NCBI GenBank assembly: GCA_036653755.1
Contig: JAVVTJ010000018.1
Location: forward strand, 1-18,807
DNA length: 18,807 nt
Origin: RGIG5057 sp036653755
GTDB taxonomy: Bacteria > Bacillota > Clostridia > TANB77 > CAG-465
Reading direction: 5' to 3'
Shown here: positions 1 to 7,383 of the stretch, in pieces
Position numbering within the stretch: position 1 is the first letter of the stretch
Layout of the letters: each line of letters starts with the position of its first letter
The notes under the pieces: model-generated
What the model saw: the letters and a program-made list of their open reading frames with translations, nothing else
What the model was told of the DNA's origin: nothing
Database searches by the model: none
Position numbers and translations under genes: made by a program

Positions 1-31
1 CAGCAAAATTTAACTTTTTTATTCATTTTGC

Positions 32-60
32 TTGACAAACATATAAATATATATTATACT
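32..60 (+). promoter_or_regulatory. Promoter of the tRNA-fMet gene
   Basis: TTGACA (32-37) and TATACT (55-60) are separated by 17 bp, close to the vegetative sigma-A consensus, and end 17 bp before the tRNA. This host promoter would keep driving the tRNA after integration of the element. Confidence 0.8.
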
Positions 61-77
61 TATATATGTAATTATAT

Positions 78-154
<77 letters not shown>

Positions 155-155
155 T

Positions 156-194
156 AATATCAACATTTATAGTTAATGTTGGTATTATTTTTTT
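156..194 (+). terminator. Element-borne terminator for tRNA-fMet
   Basis: A 12-bp stem (156-167 with 175-186, one T-G pair) with a 7-base loop is followed by seven T (188-194). It lies just inside the element, so it replaces the host terminator that was displaced to 12191-12220. Confidence 0.85.
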
Positions 195-212
195 GTCTAT
201 TTTTTACTTTCA

Positions 213-230
213 GGTGCCATTATGGTGCCA
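213..230 (+). repeat. Left integrase arm-type sites (GGTGCCA x2)
   Basis: GGTGCCA occurs at 213-219 and 224-230, 11 bp apart (one helical turn), 59-76 bp inside the left core. The same heptamer, allowing A/G at its ends, occurs three times in the same orientation at 12000-12036 near the right core. Short repeats at both ends are what integrases with an N-terminal arm-binding domain use. The rest of 155-384 holds only the tRNA terminator and upstream sequence of the next gene. Confidence 0.6.
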
Positions 231-384
231 TTTTTTTAAGATTCTTATATTTATATAATTTTTTTTATTTCCAATAAAGTGTGACAAATGAAGAATTTTT
301 ACCTATTCGACAAATTATGACATTTTACCCCTCTGTACTTTTACGACATTTTATGATAGAATATAACAAAAATGGAGGCATACA

Positions 385-1770
385 ATGAACAATTATAAAG
401 TTGTAATTAATAAAGGGTTTTATCTTGGAAAAACTAAATTAGATATAATAAATACAACACTTAATTTGATTAAAAGTGAGAAGATATGTTTTGGCATTGA
501 TAATGCATTAGCCTTATACATAAAAGATAATGAAAATATAAAGTTTATTCCTATAGAATTTAAAAAGGAATATAGAAAAATACAAGGAAACTTTTCCATT
601 CCAAAAGAAATTAATACGGATTTTAAAAGTATAAATTTTAAAAATTCTATAGAAATTAATTTTCAAGAAGATGAAGTATGGATAGATAATAAGCATGGAT
701 ATATTACATTATTCTTATACCCATTTGAAATATTTTCTAGTGTTATACATACTTTAGTATACCCTATTATAAAAGTATATGATGATAACACTATAATAAT
801 AAGCTATAATATATATTCAGACAAAAAAGAAATATCAGAAGATGAATTTTGTGATGCATTTTATGATATAAATGTTATAGAATTTGATAATGTATTATTG
901 CCTAAATGCTATTGTAATATAGAAGATGATAATATACTTGAATATATGCAACTTGAACGTGATGGTGAAGATATACAATATTTAAAAACATCTTATTTTC
1001 GCAATCTTAAAGATATAACCAATTATATAATAAGTCTGTTTGAGTCAAATGAAGATACAGATATATTTTACTCAAGGACCTCTTTTTATTTATATGATGA
1101 TATAAAATATTTACCTATTGTAAATACAGTCCTTACAGGAGTTAATAAAAAACATAAATTTGCATTCAAGTATAAAAATTTTAGTATGAACAAGAATATA
1201 AAACGATATTTTAATGAAATAGCTACAGTTGTTGTGTCAAATGAAGGATTACAATTATATTCTGGCATTCAAGCAGTAGAGGAAAGAATGATAAAGAAAA
1301 CAATAGATGATACAATAGTGTATAGGAATCTTATAAATGATAAATATAATTATAAAGAATTAAAAAATATATATAATAAAATGCTGTATAATAATATTGA
1401 TGACAGAGAGTCAAACTATGGCGAAATTAATATTATACTTGAACAAATGTATAATTTTATGAATAGAAAAAAAAGAATTGAATCCTTAAAATTAACAATC
1501 GAACAGAAAATAAAAGAAAAAGAATCATATTATCAAGAAAAGACTACGCTATTTGTAATGCTATTAAGTTCTGCTCCTTTAGTAGATTATGTTATATTAC
1601 CACTTATTGTAAACATACTTCATTTTGATAGTGTTTATAAATTAATTAACTTATTAAAGAATAATTTTAGTTTTATAATCAATATAAACTTCTTAAAAGT
1701 AATATGTTATACTATTTCTGTATTAGGAATATATTTTCTTTATAAATATGTTATAAAGAAAAAAATGTAA
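385..1770 (+). CDS. Cargo protein with C-terminal two-helix membrane anchor, unknown function
   Basis: I do not recognise this 461-aa protein. The ATG at 385 has GGAGG at 374-378 with good spacing. Residues 1 to about 290 look soluble, mixed alpha/beta and acidic. About 300-386 are charged and helical, likely a coiled-coil stalk. Two hydrophobic segments follow at about 388-412 and 435-456, with a basic tail (IKKKM). This outline resembles CorA-type proteins, but the GMN motif of CorA transporters is absent. The gene lies between the left attachment site and the integrase, converging on it, which is a usual cargo position in islands. A phage-exclusion or abortive-infection role is a guess from position and architecture only. 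An AATAAAGTGT box lies upstream at 273-282. Confidence 0.75.
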   Translation: MNNYKVVINKGFYLGKTKLDIINTTLNLIKSEKICFGIDNALALYIKDNENIKFIPIEFKKEYRKIQGNFSIPKEINTDFKSINFKNSIEINFQEDEVWIDNKHGYITLFLYPFEIFSSVIHTLVYPIIKVYDDNTIIISYNIYSDKKEISEDEFCDAFYDINVIEFDNVLLPKCYCNIEDDNILEYMQLERDGEDIQYLKTSYFRNLKDITNYIISLFESNEDTDIFYSRTSFYLYDDIKYLPIVNTVLTGVNKKHKFAFKYKNFSMNKNIKRYFNEIATVVVSNEGLQLYSGIQAVEERMIKKTIDDTIVYRNLINDKYNYKELKNIYNKMLYNNIDDRESNYGEINIILEQMYNFMNRKKRIESLKLTIEQKIKEKESYYQEKTTLFVMLLSSAPLVDYVILPLIVNILHFDSVYKLINLLKNNFSFIININFLKVICYTISVLGIYFLYKYVIKKKM

Positions 1771-1772
1771 CC

Positions 1773-1806
1773 GAAAATCATTGATTTTAATATTTCAATG
1801 ATTTTC
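1773..1806. terminator. Hairpin between convergent genes
   Basis: A perfect 12-bp inverted repeat (1773-1784 with 1795-1806, 10-base loop) sits between the convergent cargo gene and integrase. The flanks are T/A-rich but have no long T run, so it is a plausible two-way terminator of moderate strength. Confidence 0.6.
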
Positions 1807-1811
1807 TTATA

Positions 1812-2933
1812 CTATTTTACTTGTAAGAATTGATTCATTTTATCAGCAGTATCTTTGAACTCATCTTCAAAGAAATGCGAATATATTCTATCTGTAGTTT
1901 GCACACTTGAATGTCCTGCTTTTCTTGATATAACTTGTACTTGTATTCCTGATGCTATCATTAGTGAAATTGATGTGTGTCTCAAGGCATGGAAATTAAT
2001 TCTTTTAAGATTATATTTTTTAGTAACTCGTTCTAGTATATTACCAGCACTATCTGGGTGCATAACAGCTCCATATTCAGTTGTAAATACTCTATCACTT
2101 TTTAACCATTTGCTACCTAATAATAACTGTTGTCTTAATTGCTCATTTTGATATTTCTTTAATATTGCTACTGTAGTATCAGATATATATACTTTTCTAA
2201 CACTATTTTCTGTCTTAGTATTTTTTTCAAATATACCTTTTTCTGGAGTATATTGTACACTTTTAGTAATCTTAATACTTCCATCGATAAAGTTTATATC
2301 ATTCCAATTTAAAGCTATTATTTCCCCTCTACGAGCTCCTGAATCTAAAGCTAGATATATAAGAGCCTGATATTTTAGTGGTTCATCTTGTAAGACTGAT
2401 ATGAGTTCATGAACTTCATTAGGTGAATAACAAACAATTTCTTTTTTCTGTACTTTAGGTTTAGATACTCTTAAGTTGGGGTTATTTACAATGTATCCCC
2501 ATATAACTGCTTTATTTAAAGAGGCATTAACAATATTGTAGTGTGTTAGGATAGTTTTAGATGCATATTTTGTATTAGTCTTTAATTCAAGATAGAAATC
2601 CTCTAATAACTTTGGATTAATGTTTAATAGTTCAATATGTCCTATACATTTTACAATATTTTTAATATATATTTTGTATGTGTTATATGTTTTAGGTGAG
2701 ATGTCTATTTTTCTGCTTTCAACCCAATCATTTAATAGTTTTTCCATAGTAATTTTTTTGTTTTCAATATAATAGCCACCTTTAATTTCAACTTTCATTT
2801 GTGCATATCTAGTTTCTGCATCCGCTTTAAGTCCTTCAATAGTTTCACATACTCTTATTCGATTACCATTAGAATCAATGCCTTTTTCTAATATTAGTTT
2901 CCATTTATTTTTACACATTTTTTTTATAGCCAT
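1812..2933 (-). CDS. int: Tyrosine-recombinase integrase
   Basis: This 373-aa protein has the phage/Tn916-type integrase layout: an N-terminal arm-binding domain (about 1-55), a core-binding SAM-like domain (about 60-160) and a catalytic domain (about 170-365). The catalytic set is complete: R201 in GARRGE, K240, H315 and R318 in HALRH, H341 in AGHSS and Y351. It should catalyse integration and excision at the tRNA-fMet cores. It follows the repressor gene by only 3 bp on the same strand, so the two are probably co-transcribed from the promoter at 3710-3738. That would link integrase level to lysogenic control. The enzyme looks intact. Confidence 0.95.
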   Translation of the reverse strand: MAIKKMCKNKWKLILEKGIDSNGNRIRVCETIEGLKADAETRYAQMKVEIKGGYYIENKKITMEKLLNDWVESRKIDISPKTYNTYKIYIKNIVKCIGHIELLNINPKLLEDFYLELKTNTKYASKTILTHYNIVNASLNKAVIWGYIVNNPNLRVSKPKVQKKEIVCYSPNEVHELISVLQDEPLKYQALIYLALDSGARRGEIIALNWNDINFIDGSIKITKSVQYTPEKGIFEKNTKTENSVRKVYISDTTVAILKKYQNEQLRQQLLLGSKWLKSDRVFTTEYGAVMHPDSAGNILERVTKKYNLKRINFHALRHTSISLMIASGIQVQVISRKAGHSSVQTTDRIYSHFFEDEFKDTADKMNQFLQVK

Positions 2934-2936
2934 TAT

Positions 2937-3578
2937 CTACTCACCACCCTCTATAATACTTTTCCTTAATTCCATTAAAGTATTTTGAAGTTCAAATAAA
3001 TATATATTATGTAATTCTCTATTTGATATCCATTCTGTACCACCATTTTTTGTTCTTGCTATCAATGTATCTTTAGCTATACTTTTAAAAGATGTGCTTA
3101 CTTTTTCACTTATTTCTGTTTCAAACTCAGATATTAAATATTTATTAATTAAATTACATACTTCAAATAAATATTTTTTTTCACATAATAAATTAATTGT
3201 ACTTGCTATTACTCCAGTTTCATCACATGAAATTTTACCTTTTTCATTCATCAGGCATTCCACTGTTTTTTGACTCAATCCTGTTGATATATAAATATTA
3301 TGATATTTAGGATTCATTGTTTCTGACCATCCAACTAAATAATCATAACTCACTTTATAATATTCAACAAATTTAGTAATAATTTCAGATTTTAAATTAA
3401 CAGGATATTTATCAGCAAATACCTTTTTAATAGTAGACAAGCTAATACCAGTTTCCTCGCTTATTTCTTCATATAAAATCTTTTTACCTTCTTTCTTTTC
3501 TTTAATAGCATGTAGATTTTTTATTCTATCTTTTAAAACATTACTATTATTTACTTTACTATTATTTTTCTCTATCAT
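2937..3578 (-). CDS. HTH repressor-like protein (Stl/CI position)
   Basis: This 213-aa protein has an N-terminal helix-turn-helix (about residues 15-80; YEEISEETGISLSTIKKVF is the HTH core). The C-terminal part is unfamiliar, without the Ala-Gly/Ser-Lys self-cleavage motifs of LexA/CI peptidases. The ATG at 3578 is chosen over an upstream ATG at 3620 because GGAGG at 3584-3588 is correctly spaced to it. It is read divergently from the replication operon and sits upstream of int, as in phage and satellite immunity regions. Because no S24 domain is seen, release of repression by an interacting phage protein, as for SaPI Stl, fits better than RecA-driven cleavage; this is inference. Confidence 0.8.
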   Translation of the reverse strand: MIEKNNSKVNNSNVLKDRIKNLHAIKEKKEGKKILYEEISEETGISLSTIKKVFADKYPVNLKSEIITKFVEYYKVSYDYLVGWSETMNPKYHNIYISTGLSQKTVECLMNEKGKISCDETGVIASTINLLCEKKYLFEVCNLINKYLISEFETEISEKVSTSFKSIAKDTLIARTKNGGTEWISNRELHNIYLFELQNTLMELRKSIIEGGE

Positions 3579-3592
3579 TTTTACCTCCAAAT

Positions 3593-3716
3593 AAAAGTTA
3601 CTATAATAACTTTTTATCATAAATAATTATTTTAGTTACTTATATCAAAAAGCTTTACTATTCTATTTTATAATGTTATAATCATATTATAATAACTTTT
3701 GTTGATATTATTATAG
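3593..3716. promoter_or_regulatory. Operator cluster in the divergent control region
   Basis: A perfect 8-bp inverted repeat (AAAAGTTA 3593-3600, TAACTTTT 3607-3614) is followed by a 13-bp direct copy of its right half, TATAATAACTTTT, at 3602-3614 and 3688-3700. An inverted relative (TTATTATAG) lies at 3708-3716, over the -10 box of the leftward promoter. Spaced copies of one motif between divergent regulators suggest binding sites for the repressor and/or the small HTH protein. Confidence 0.55.
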
Positions 3717-3738
3717 CATACAATATATATTTTGTCAA
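3710..3738 (-). promoter_or_regulatory. Leftward promoter for repressor and int
   Basis: On the minus strand TTGACA (3738-3733) and TATAAT (3715-3710) have a 17-bp spacer, a consensus sigma-A promoter. The transcript would start near 3703 and carry a leader of about 125 bases containing the operator repeats. A weaker rightward candidate (TTGATA 3702-3707, AT-rich -10 near 3724-3731) overlaps it face to face, which would suit a bistable switch. Confidence 0.75.
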
Positions 3739-3775
3739 CAAAAAATATTAACATTTATGAAAGGAGTGAATACTT

Positions 3776-3955
3776 TTGGAATCATTAGATATAAAAAATG
3801 TAATAAAAAGAAGTAGATTTAAAAATTATGAGGTTGCAAATAAAATTGGAATCCGAGAAGAAGCTCTTTCTAGGATTTTAAGATATCCAGTTTCAAAAAC
3901 AAATGAAGATAAAATTTTAAATGCAATAAATAAATTAAGAGAGGAGGAAACTTAA
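3776..3955 (+). CDS. Small HTH protein, Cro-like, TTG start
   Basis: This 59-aa reading frame starts at TTG 3776, with AAGGAG about 9 bases upstream. Its stop codon TAA is directly followed by the ATG of the next gene. The product (beginning MESLDIKNVIKRSRFKN) contains a short XRE/Cro-like HTH, with YEVANKIGIREEALSRIL as the recognition core. Being first in the rightward operon opposite the repressor, it occupies the cro position and may switch the element toward replication. The TTG start and small size make it easy to miss. Confidence 0.7.
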   Translation: MESLDIKNVIKRSRFKNYEVANKIGIREEALSRILRYPVSKTNEDKILNAINKLREEET

Positions 3956-4141
3956 ATGGAAATTATGAATATTAAAGAACTTAAAAAATATATAGGTATA
4001 GGCGAATCAAACATTAGGAAAATGGTTTATTTGCATCAATTGCCTTATTTTTGCTCAGGGGTTAAATATTTATTTCGCAAATCTAGCATTGATAAATGGT
4101 TAAGTCAAGAAGAAAATAAATCAATTTCTAAAGGTGATTAA
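3956..4141 (+). CDS. Excisionase-like MerR/HTH_17 DNA-binding protein
   Basis: This 61-aa protein has the winged-helix form of excisionase-type proteins: MNIKELKKYIGIGESNIRKM is the HTH, followed by LPYFCSGVKYLFRKSSIDKWL, the usual wing and last helix. It probably bends DNA at the attachment sites to steer the integrase toward excision, or acts as a regulator. The ATG abuts the previous stop, with GAGGAGG in the upstream coding end. The next gene's Shine-Dalgarno lies inside its last codons, indicating one operon. Confidence 0.75.
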   Translation: MEIMNIKELKKYIGIGESNIRKMVYLHQLPYFCSGVKYLFRKSSIDKWLSQEENKSISKGD

Positions 4142-4142
4142 A

Positions 4143-5606
4143 ATGGATGAACAAGTAGACGAACTAGATATTTTAATATTTAATAAAATATTTGAATTTC
4201 AAATTGAAACTAACGAAGAATTTACATTAGATGATACTTCTGCTGGTAGATTATTTAATTATGTATTCTCAAGCGTTCTAAGATTTAACAGCACCTCAAA
4301 CTGCTTTTTTCATTATAATGGAAAAGTATGGAAAATCGATAATGAACTGAAATCTTTCTCTTACGCAACAAGACTTACAGATTTTTTATTAAGCTATGCA
4401 TCACTCTCTATACAAGATAAGTCTAAACAAGATATTTATTTTAAATATTTTGGTAAGTTAAGAAGTAGAGGAAATTTAGAAAAGATGATTGAAATGTCAA
4501 AGTCTATTGATGTCATAACAGAAAATAAACTTGATACTAATTTATATATATTTAATTGTCAAAATGGAACTTACAACTTAGAAACTAAAACGTTTTTACC
4601 ACACAATCCTAATGACTTGTTATCAAAAATTAGTTCTGTCGTATATGATGATAATAAGGATTGTCAAAATTTTAAAAAGTTCTTAGATGATATTACTGAA
4701 GCTAATCAAGAAAAAAAAGATTACATTTTAAAAATATTAGCTTATTCATTAAGCGGTAATAAAAATCGTGAATATGCAAATTTTACAATACTTTTCGGAA
4801 AGACAACAAGAAATGGGAAAAGTACATTATGTGGTATAATTTCTAAGCTTATGGGAGCTAATGAAGAGGGATATTCAATATTTGCAGACCCTTCACTAAT
4901 AGAAGAGCAATTAACCCAAGCTGGTAATGCAAGTCCACAAGTAGCAAGATTAAAAGCTTCCAGACTTGTTATTATTTCAGAGCCAAAAAAAAGTTCAATA
5001 TTAGATATAGCAAAAATTAAAAATTGGACTTCAAGTTCATCTGTAATAACGGCAAGACAGTTATATGGTAAAACATTTCAATTTACACCGAATTTTAATA
5101 TTATTTTAGATACAAATTATTTACCATCAGCAAGCGATGATACATTATTTACTAGTGATAGAGTGAAAATAATAGAATTTAATAGACATTTTAAACCAGA
5201 AGAACAAGATATTAATCTATTAGAAAAACTAACAACACAAGATGAAATATCTGGAATATTTAACCTATTAATAAAATATAGAGATATTATACAAAAAGAT
5301 GGCATAATTCCACCATTATGTATATCTAATGCAACACTGAATTATGCTAATATTAGTGATAAATTAGGAAATTGGATTAGCGAAACCTTAGATAAAACAG
5401 TAGATAAAAACATATCAGTTAAATCTGCATTTTTAAATTATAGTAATTGGTGCAAAAGTAATAATTTTGGTGCAGAAAACAAAACCAACTTTATTGAAAT
5501 GTTAAAGCAAAAGGATTTAGTATACGACCGATTGTACTATAATGAAACAAAAACTGAAAAAAAACAAGGACTTTGTATTAAAGGACATAGTTATAAGAAA
5601 GATTAA
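4143..5606 (+). CDS. SF3 replicative helicase, P4/D5 family (Rep)
   Basis: This 487-aa protein has a D5_N-type region (about 60-200; LYIFNCQNGTYNL at 134-146 is the typical strand) followed by a superfamily 3 helicase ATPase. Walker A is GKTTRNGKST (219-228), Walker B ends IISE (277-280), the polar sensor is N325 in LDTNYLP and the likely arginine finger is R340. Such proteins form a hexamer that opens the origin and unwinds DNA in satellites, P4-like elements and poxviruses. An N-terminal primase domain, as in P4 alpha, is not evident, so priming may come from the host or a helper. The ATG at 4143 is preferred over GTG 4134, since AAGGTG (4131-4136) serves as its ribosome site. An iteron region follows at once. 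Confidence 0.9.
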   Translation: MDEQVDELDILIFNKIFEFQIETNEEFTLDDTSAGRLFNYVFSSVLRFNSTSNCFFHYNGKVWKIDNELKSFSYATRLTDFLLSYASLSIQDKSKQDIYFKYFGKLRSRGNLEKMIEMSKSIDVITENKLDTNLYIFNCQNGTYNLETKTFLPHNPNDLLSKISSVVYDDNKDCQNFKKFLDDITEANQEKKDYILKILAYSLSGNKNREYANFTILFGKTTRNGKSTLCGIISKLMGANEEGYSIFADPSLIEEQLTQAGNASPQVARLKASRLVIISEPKKSSILDIAKIKNWTSSSSVITARQLYGKTFQFTPNFNIILDTNYLPSASDDTLFTSDRVKIIEFNRHFKPEEQDINLLEKLTTQDEISGIFNLLIKYRDIIQKDGIIPPLCISNATLNYANISDKLGNWISETLDKTVDKNISVKSAFLNYSNWCKSNNFGAENKTNFIEMLKQKDLVYDRLYYNETKTEKKQGLCIKGHSYKKD

Positions 5607-5608
5607 TA

Positions 5609-5764
5609 CATCTTAAACTACTTATTAAGTAGTTTAACGTATATCATTTTTGATTGATATACAAGTGTTTACAAAACTTTAAGTAGTTTAAGTAGTTGCT
5701 TATAAAACTATTTATATATTATTCTTATAAGGACTTACTTATAAAAATACTTAAACTACTTAAA
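5609..5764. other. Candidate replication origin with 9-bp iterons
   Basis: The unit TTTAAGTAG is tandemly repeated at 5678-5686 and 5687-5695. In opposite orientation CTACTTAAA occurs at 5756-5764 with a one-mismatch copy at 5747-5755. Upstream, a perfect 12-bp palindrome pair (5613-5624 and 5626-5637, one base between) is built from the same unit. The last two clusters flank an AT-rich stretch (5699-5746) containing repeats of CTTATAA. In SaPI satellites the origin lies just downstream of the SF3 helicase gene and has iterons on both sides of an AT-rich segment, so this is the likely Rep-dependent origin. A further inverted repeat is at 5639-5646/5655-5662. Confidence 0.7.
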
Positions 5765-5790
5765 ACAATATAATAAAGGAGAATTGAAAA

Positions 5791-6039
5791 ATGATTAATG
5801 AATTAGATGAATTATATAAAAAAATGTTAGATGGTGAAAAACTATATTATGAAACATTAGCACAATCATATATTATTAAAATTGACCCGACTAAAATTAA
5901 TTGTATTAGTAATGTAATATCAACAAATAAGTTAAAAGAAATTATGGATATTTTAGATAAAATAAAAGACAAGTATGTTAAACCTCGAGATGAAATTAAA
6001 TATCACCATGAATATAATTATAATGGTAAATGTATATGA
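5791..6039 (+). CDS. Small protein after the origin, unknown function
   Basis: This 82-aa charged, mostly helical protein was not recognised. The ATG at 5791 is preceded by AAAGGAGA with good spacing, directly after the iteron region. The stop overlaps a start codon of the next gene (ATGA at 6036-6039), suggesting translational coupling and one operon. No cysteine cluster, signal peptide or membrane helix is visible. Satellites often carry small replication- or interference-related proteins here, but nothing in the sequence assigns a role. Confidence 0.65.
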   Translation: MINELDELYKKMLDGEKLYYETLAQSYIIKIDPTKINCISNVISTNKLKEIMDILDKIKDKYVKPRDEIKYHHEYNYNGKCI

Positions 6040-6365
6040 TAATATATCATGATATAATTTTAAATAATACAATTACAAACGGAGAATATACAGCTATTAT
6101 TGATAATTTTAATACATTAAAGAATAACAATCAACAAGAATATTTTATAATTTTATATAAACTTCAAGATAAATTTGAAAATGGAAAAGTAATTAAACAA
6201 TATATATTTACAAAAAGACAAGCTAAAATATTAATGGCAAGTTGCTGTCTTGATATTGAGGAGTCTTATGACTTTCCATCTTGTTTAGATGGTTGTAGAC
6301 TTAAAATTACAATAAAGAATAGTAAGGTAATATATACTGAACCCATTCCTAATAAATACGTATAA
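6030..6365 (+). CDS. Small protein, possible OB-fold ssDNA-binding type
   Basis: This protein has 111 aa from ATG 6030, or 109 aa from ATG 6036, which overlaps the upstream TGA and is favoured by coupling. It starts NGEYTAIIDNFNTL, continues with alternating strands and ends with a LDGCRLKITIKNSKVIYTE-like strand pair. That layout loosely recalls the DUF669 group of phage proteins, which are thought to bind single-stranded DNA. This is a resemblance of pattern, not a confident match. Position after helicase and origin would suit a replication accessory role. Confidence 0.6.
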   Translation: MYMIIYHDIILNNTITNGEYTAIIDNFNTLKNNNQQEYFIILYKLQDKFENGKVIKQYIFTKRQAKILMASCCLDIEESYDFPSCLDGCRLKITIKNSKVIYTEPIPNKYV

Positions 6366-6389
6366 AAACATAAGTGGGGAGTTTATTAC

Positions 6390-6470
6390 ATTTATTGTAA
6401 AGGATGCCTCAAGCAATTTTTAGAATTTTGCATTGAAAGTTATAAAGGAGAGATAGAATTTGGAATATAA
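6390..6470 (+). CDS. Possible 26-aa Cys-rich peptide with ATT start
   Basis: A short open frame encodes an IYCKGCLKQFLEFC-type peptide with a CxxC knuckle and a third cysteine. No ATG, GTG or TTG precedes it, but GGGGAG (6376-6381) is 8 bases before the ATT codon at 6390, ideal spacing for translation. It overlaps the TTG start of the next frame at 6460, which would couple them. ATT starts are rare, so this may not be a gene. Confidence 0.3.
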   Translation: MYCKGCLKQFLEFCIESYKGEIEFGI

Positions 6471-6992
6471 CAATAATATTAATTTAAAAACATCTGATAA
6501 AAAAGCTATTAGGCGGTTGTAGCATGTGGGACAGCAATAAGCGGATATCCATATAGGTATAAAGCCAATAAGCTGATATTATACCAAGACAATCTACCTA
6601 CTCTAAGGGGAAAACAACTTGATATGTTTATTAGTGTTTGTAGTTTACTATTACCAAAATATAATTTACTAGCAAAAATTAAAACTAACAAAAGCGAGTT
6701 TAACAATAAGACAATTATCCCATACACAAAAAGTGATATATGCAAAAAATTAAACATTTCTTTAAGCTCATTAAACAGGATGTGGCAAATAGCAAAAAGA
6801 AGGACATTAATTAAAAGGATTAATGTTTTTAATACTACTGTATGGGCTGTAAATCCTGCTTACGTTAATGTTTGCAAATTTATACCACCATGGTTATATG
6901 AAGCCTTTAAAGATAGTTTTAATGCTTATTTACCAGTTAATATAGTAGATAAATATAGATATTTATGGTATAATCGTTATAACAATGATTAA
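6460..6992 (+). pseudogene. Winged-HTH protein gene with an apparent -1 frameshift
   Basis: A TTG start at 6460 with AAAGGAGAG ahead opens a frame that stops after 20 codons at 6520-6522. A second frame, open from 6513, continues to 6992 and is protein-like well before its first ATG at 6624 (for example SGYPYRYKANKLILYQDNLP). Restoring one base near 6513-6522 would join them into one protein of about 177 aa. The C-terminal half has a winged HTH (YTKSDICKKLNISLSSLNRM ... VWAVNPAYVNV), of the kind seen in phage and plasmid replication or regulatory proteins. Starting at ATG 6624 would give a 122-aa protein, with AAGGGG 14 bases upstream, a poor spacing. It is the last gene of the rightward operon. 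Confidence 0.6.
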
Positions 6993-7013
6993 AGAGGCTT
7001 AATTGCCTCTTTA
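6990..7013. terminator. Bidirectional terminator
   Basis: A perfect 9-bp stem (TAAAGAGGC 6990-6998 with GCCTCTTTA 7005-7013, loop TTAATT) overlaps the stop codon of the rightward operon and ends just before the stop of the convergent XRE gene. It can serve both strands. Confidence 0.75.
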
Positions 7014-7018
7014 ACTAT

Positions 7019-7291
7019 TTATTTAAAACATTCAATTACTTGCATAACTGTTTGAATCTGTTTATTAGTAAGTCCATTTAAACTTAACTTATTCCCCTCT
7101 TCTACTCCTAATATATAATCTGTTGAACATCTAAACAACTTTGCAAGCTCTATTAAATATACAGAAGTTGGCATAGTCAAACCCATTTCCCAAGAGCTAA
7201 CGCTACTCCTTGATACTTGTAATTTTTTTGCAACCTGAGATTGTGATATTCCTAACCTTTCCCTTAATTGTTTAATTCTATCTGCTAACAT
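7019..7291 (-). CDS. XRE-family transcriptional regulator
   Basis: This 90-aa protein is a classic XRE/Cro-CI domain: LADRIKQLRERLGISQSQVAKKLQVSRSSVSSWEMG, then TMPTSVYLIELAKLFRCSTDYILG (residues about 2-62), plus a short helical tail that may dimerise. The start at 7291 is chosen because GAGGTG is 7 bases upstream; a longer frame from 7342 lacks this. A palindrome at 7305-7321, just upstream, is probably its own operator. It is read leftward after the membrane-protein cluster, apparently from its own promoter, and may control that cluster or the switch with the repressor. Confidence 0.85.
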   Translation of the reverse strand: MLADRIKQLRERLGISQSQVAKKLQVSRSSVSSWEMGLTMPTSVYLIELAKLFRCSTDYILGVEEGNKLSLNGLTNKQIQTVMQVIECFK

Positions 7292-7304
7292 AACATTACA
7301 CCTC

Positions 7305-7321
7305 TTGTATAAAGTATACAA
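7305..7321. promoter_or_regulatory. Palindromic operator upstream of the XRE gene
   Basis: TTGTATA (7305-7311) and TATACAA (7315-7321) form a perfect 7-bp dyad with a 3-bp centre, 14 bp upstream of the start codon. On the minus strand it contains TATACT, a possible -10 box, so binding would block transcription. Autoregulation is the likely meaning. Confidence 0.6.
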
Positions 7322-7383
7322 CAAAGTAAGTTTTATTATCATATCATAACGTGTACAATTAGTTTGACAGATTTATTATTATT

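Noticed and set aside
1855..2151. 98-aa rightward frame
   Set aside because: Antisense to the catalytic half of the integrase, which has every active-site residue intact; a shadow frame.
5613..5637. 12-bp palindrome read as a terminator of the helicase gene
   Set aside because: The spacer is a single base and there is no T tract; it is built from the same unit as the iterons, so an origin role fits better.
6499..6505. AAAAAAG slippery heptamer for programmed frameshifting
   Set aside because: It is not in the phase needed for a -1 shift, and the new frame has a TAG at 6510-6512, so slippage there could not reach the downstream frame.
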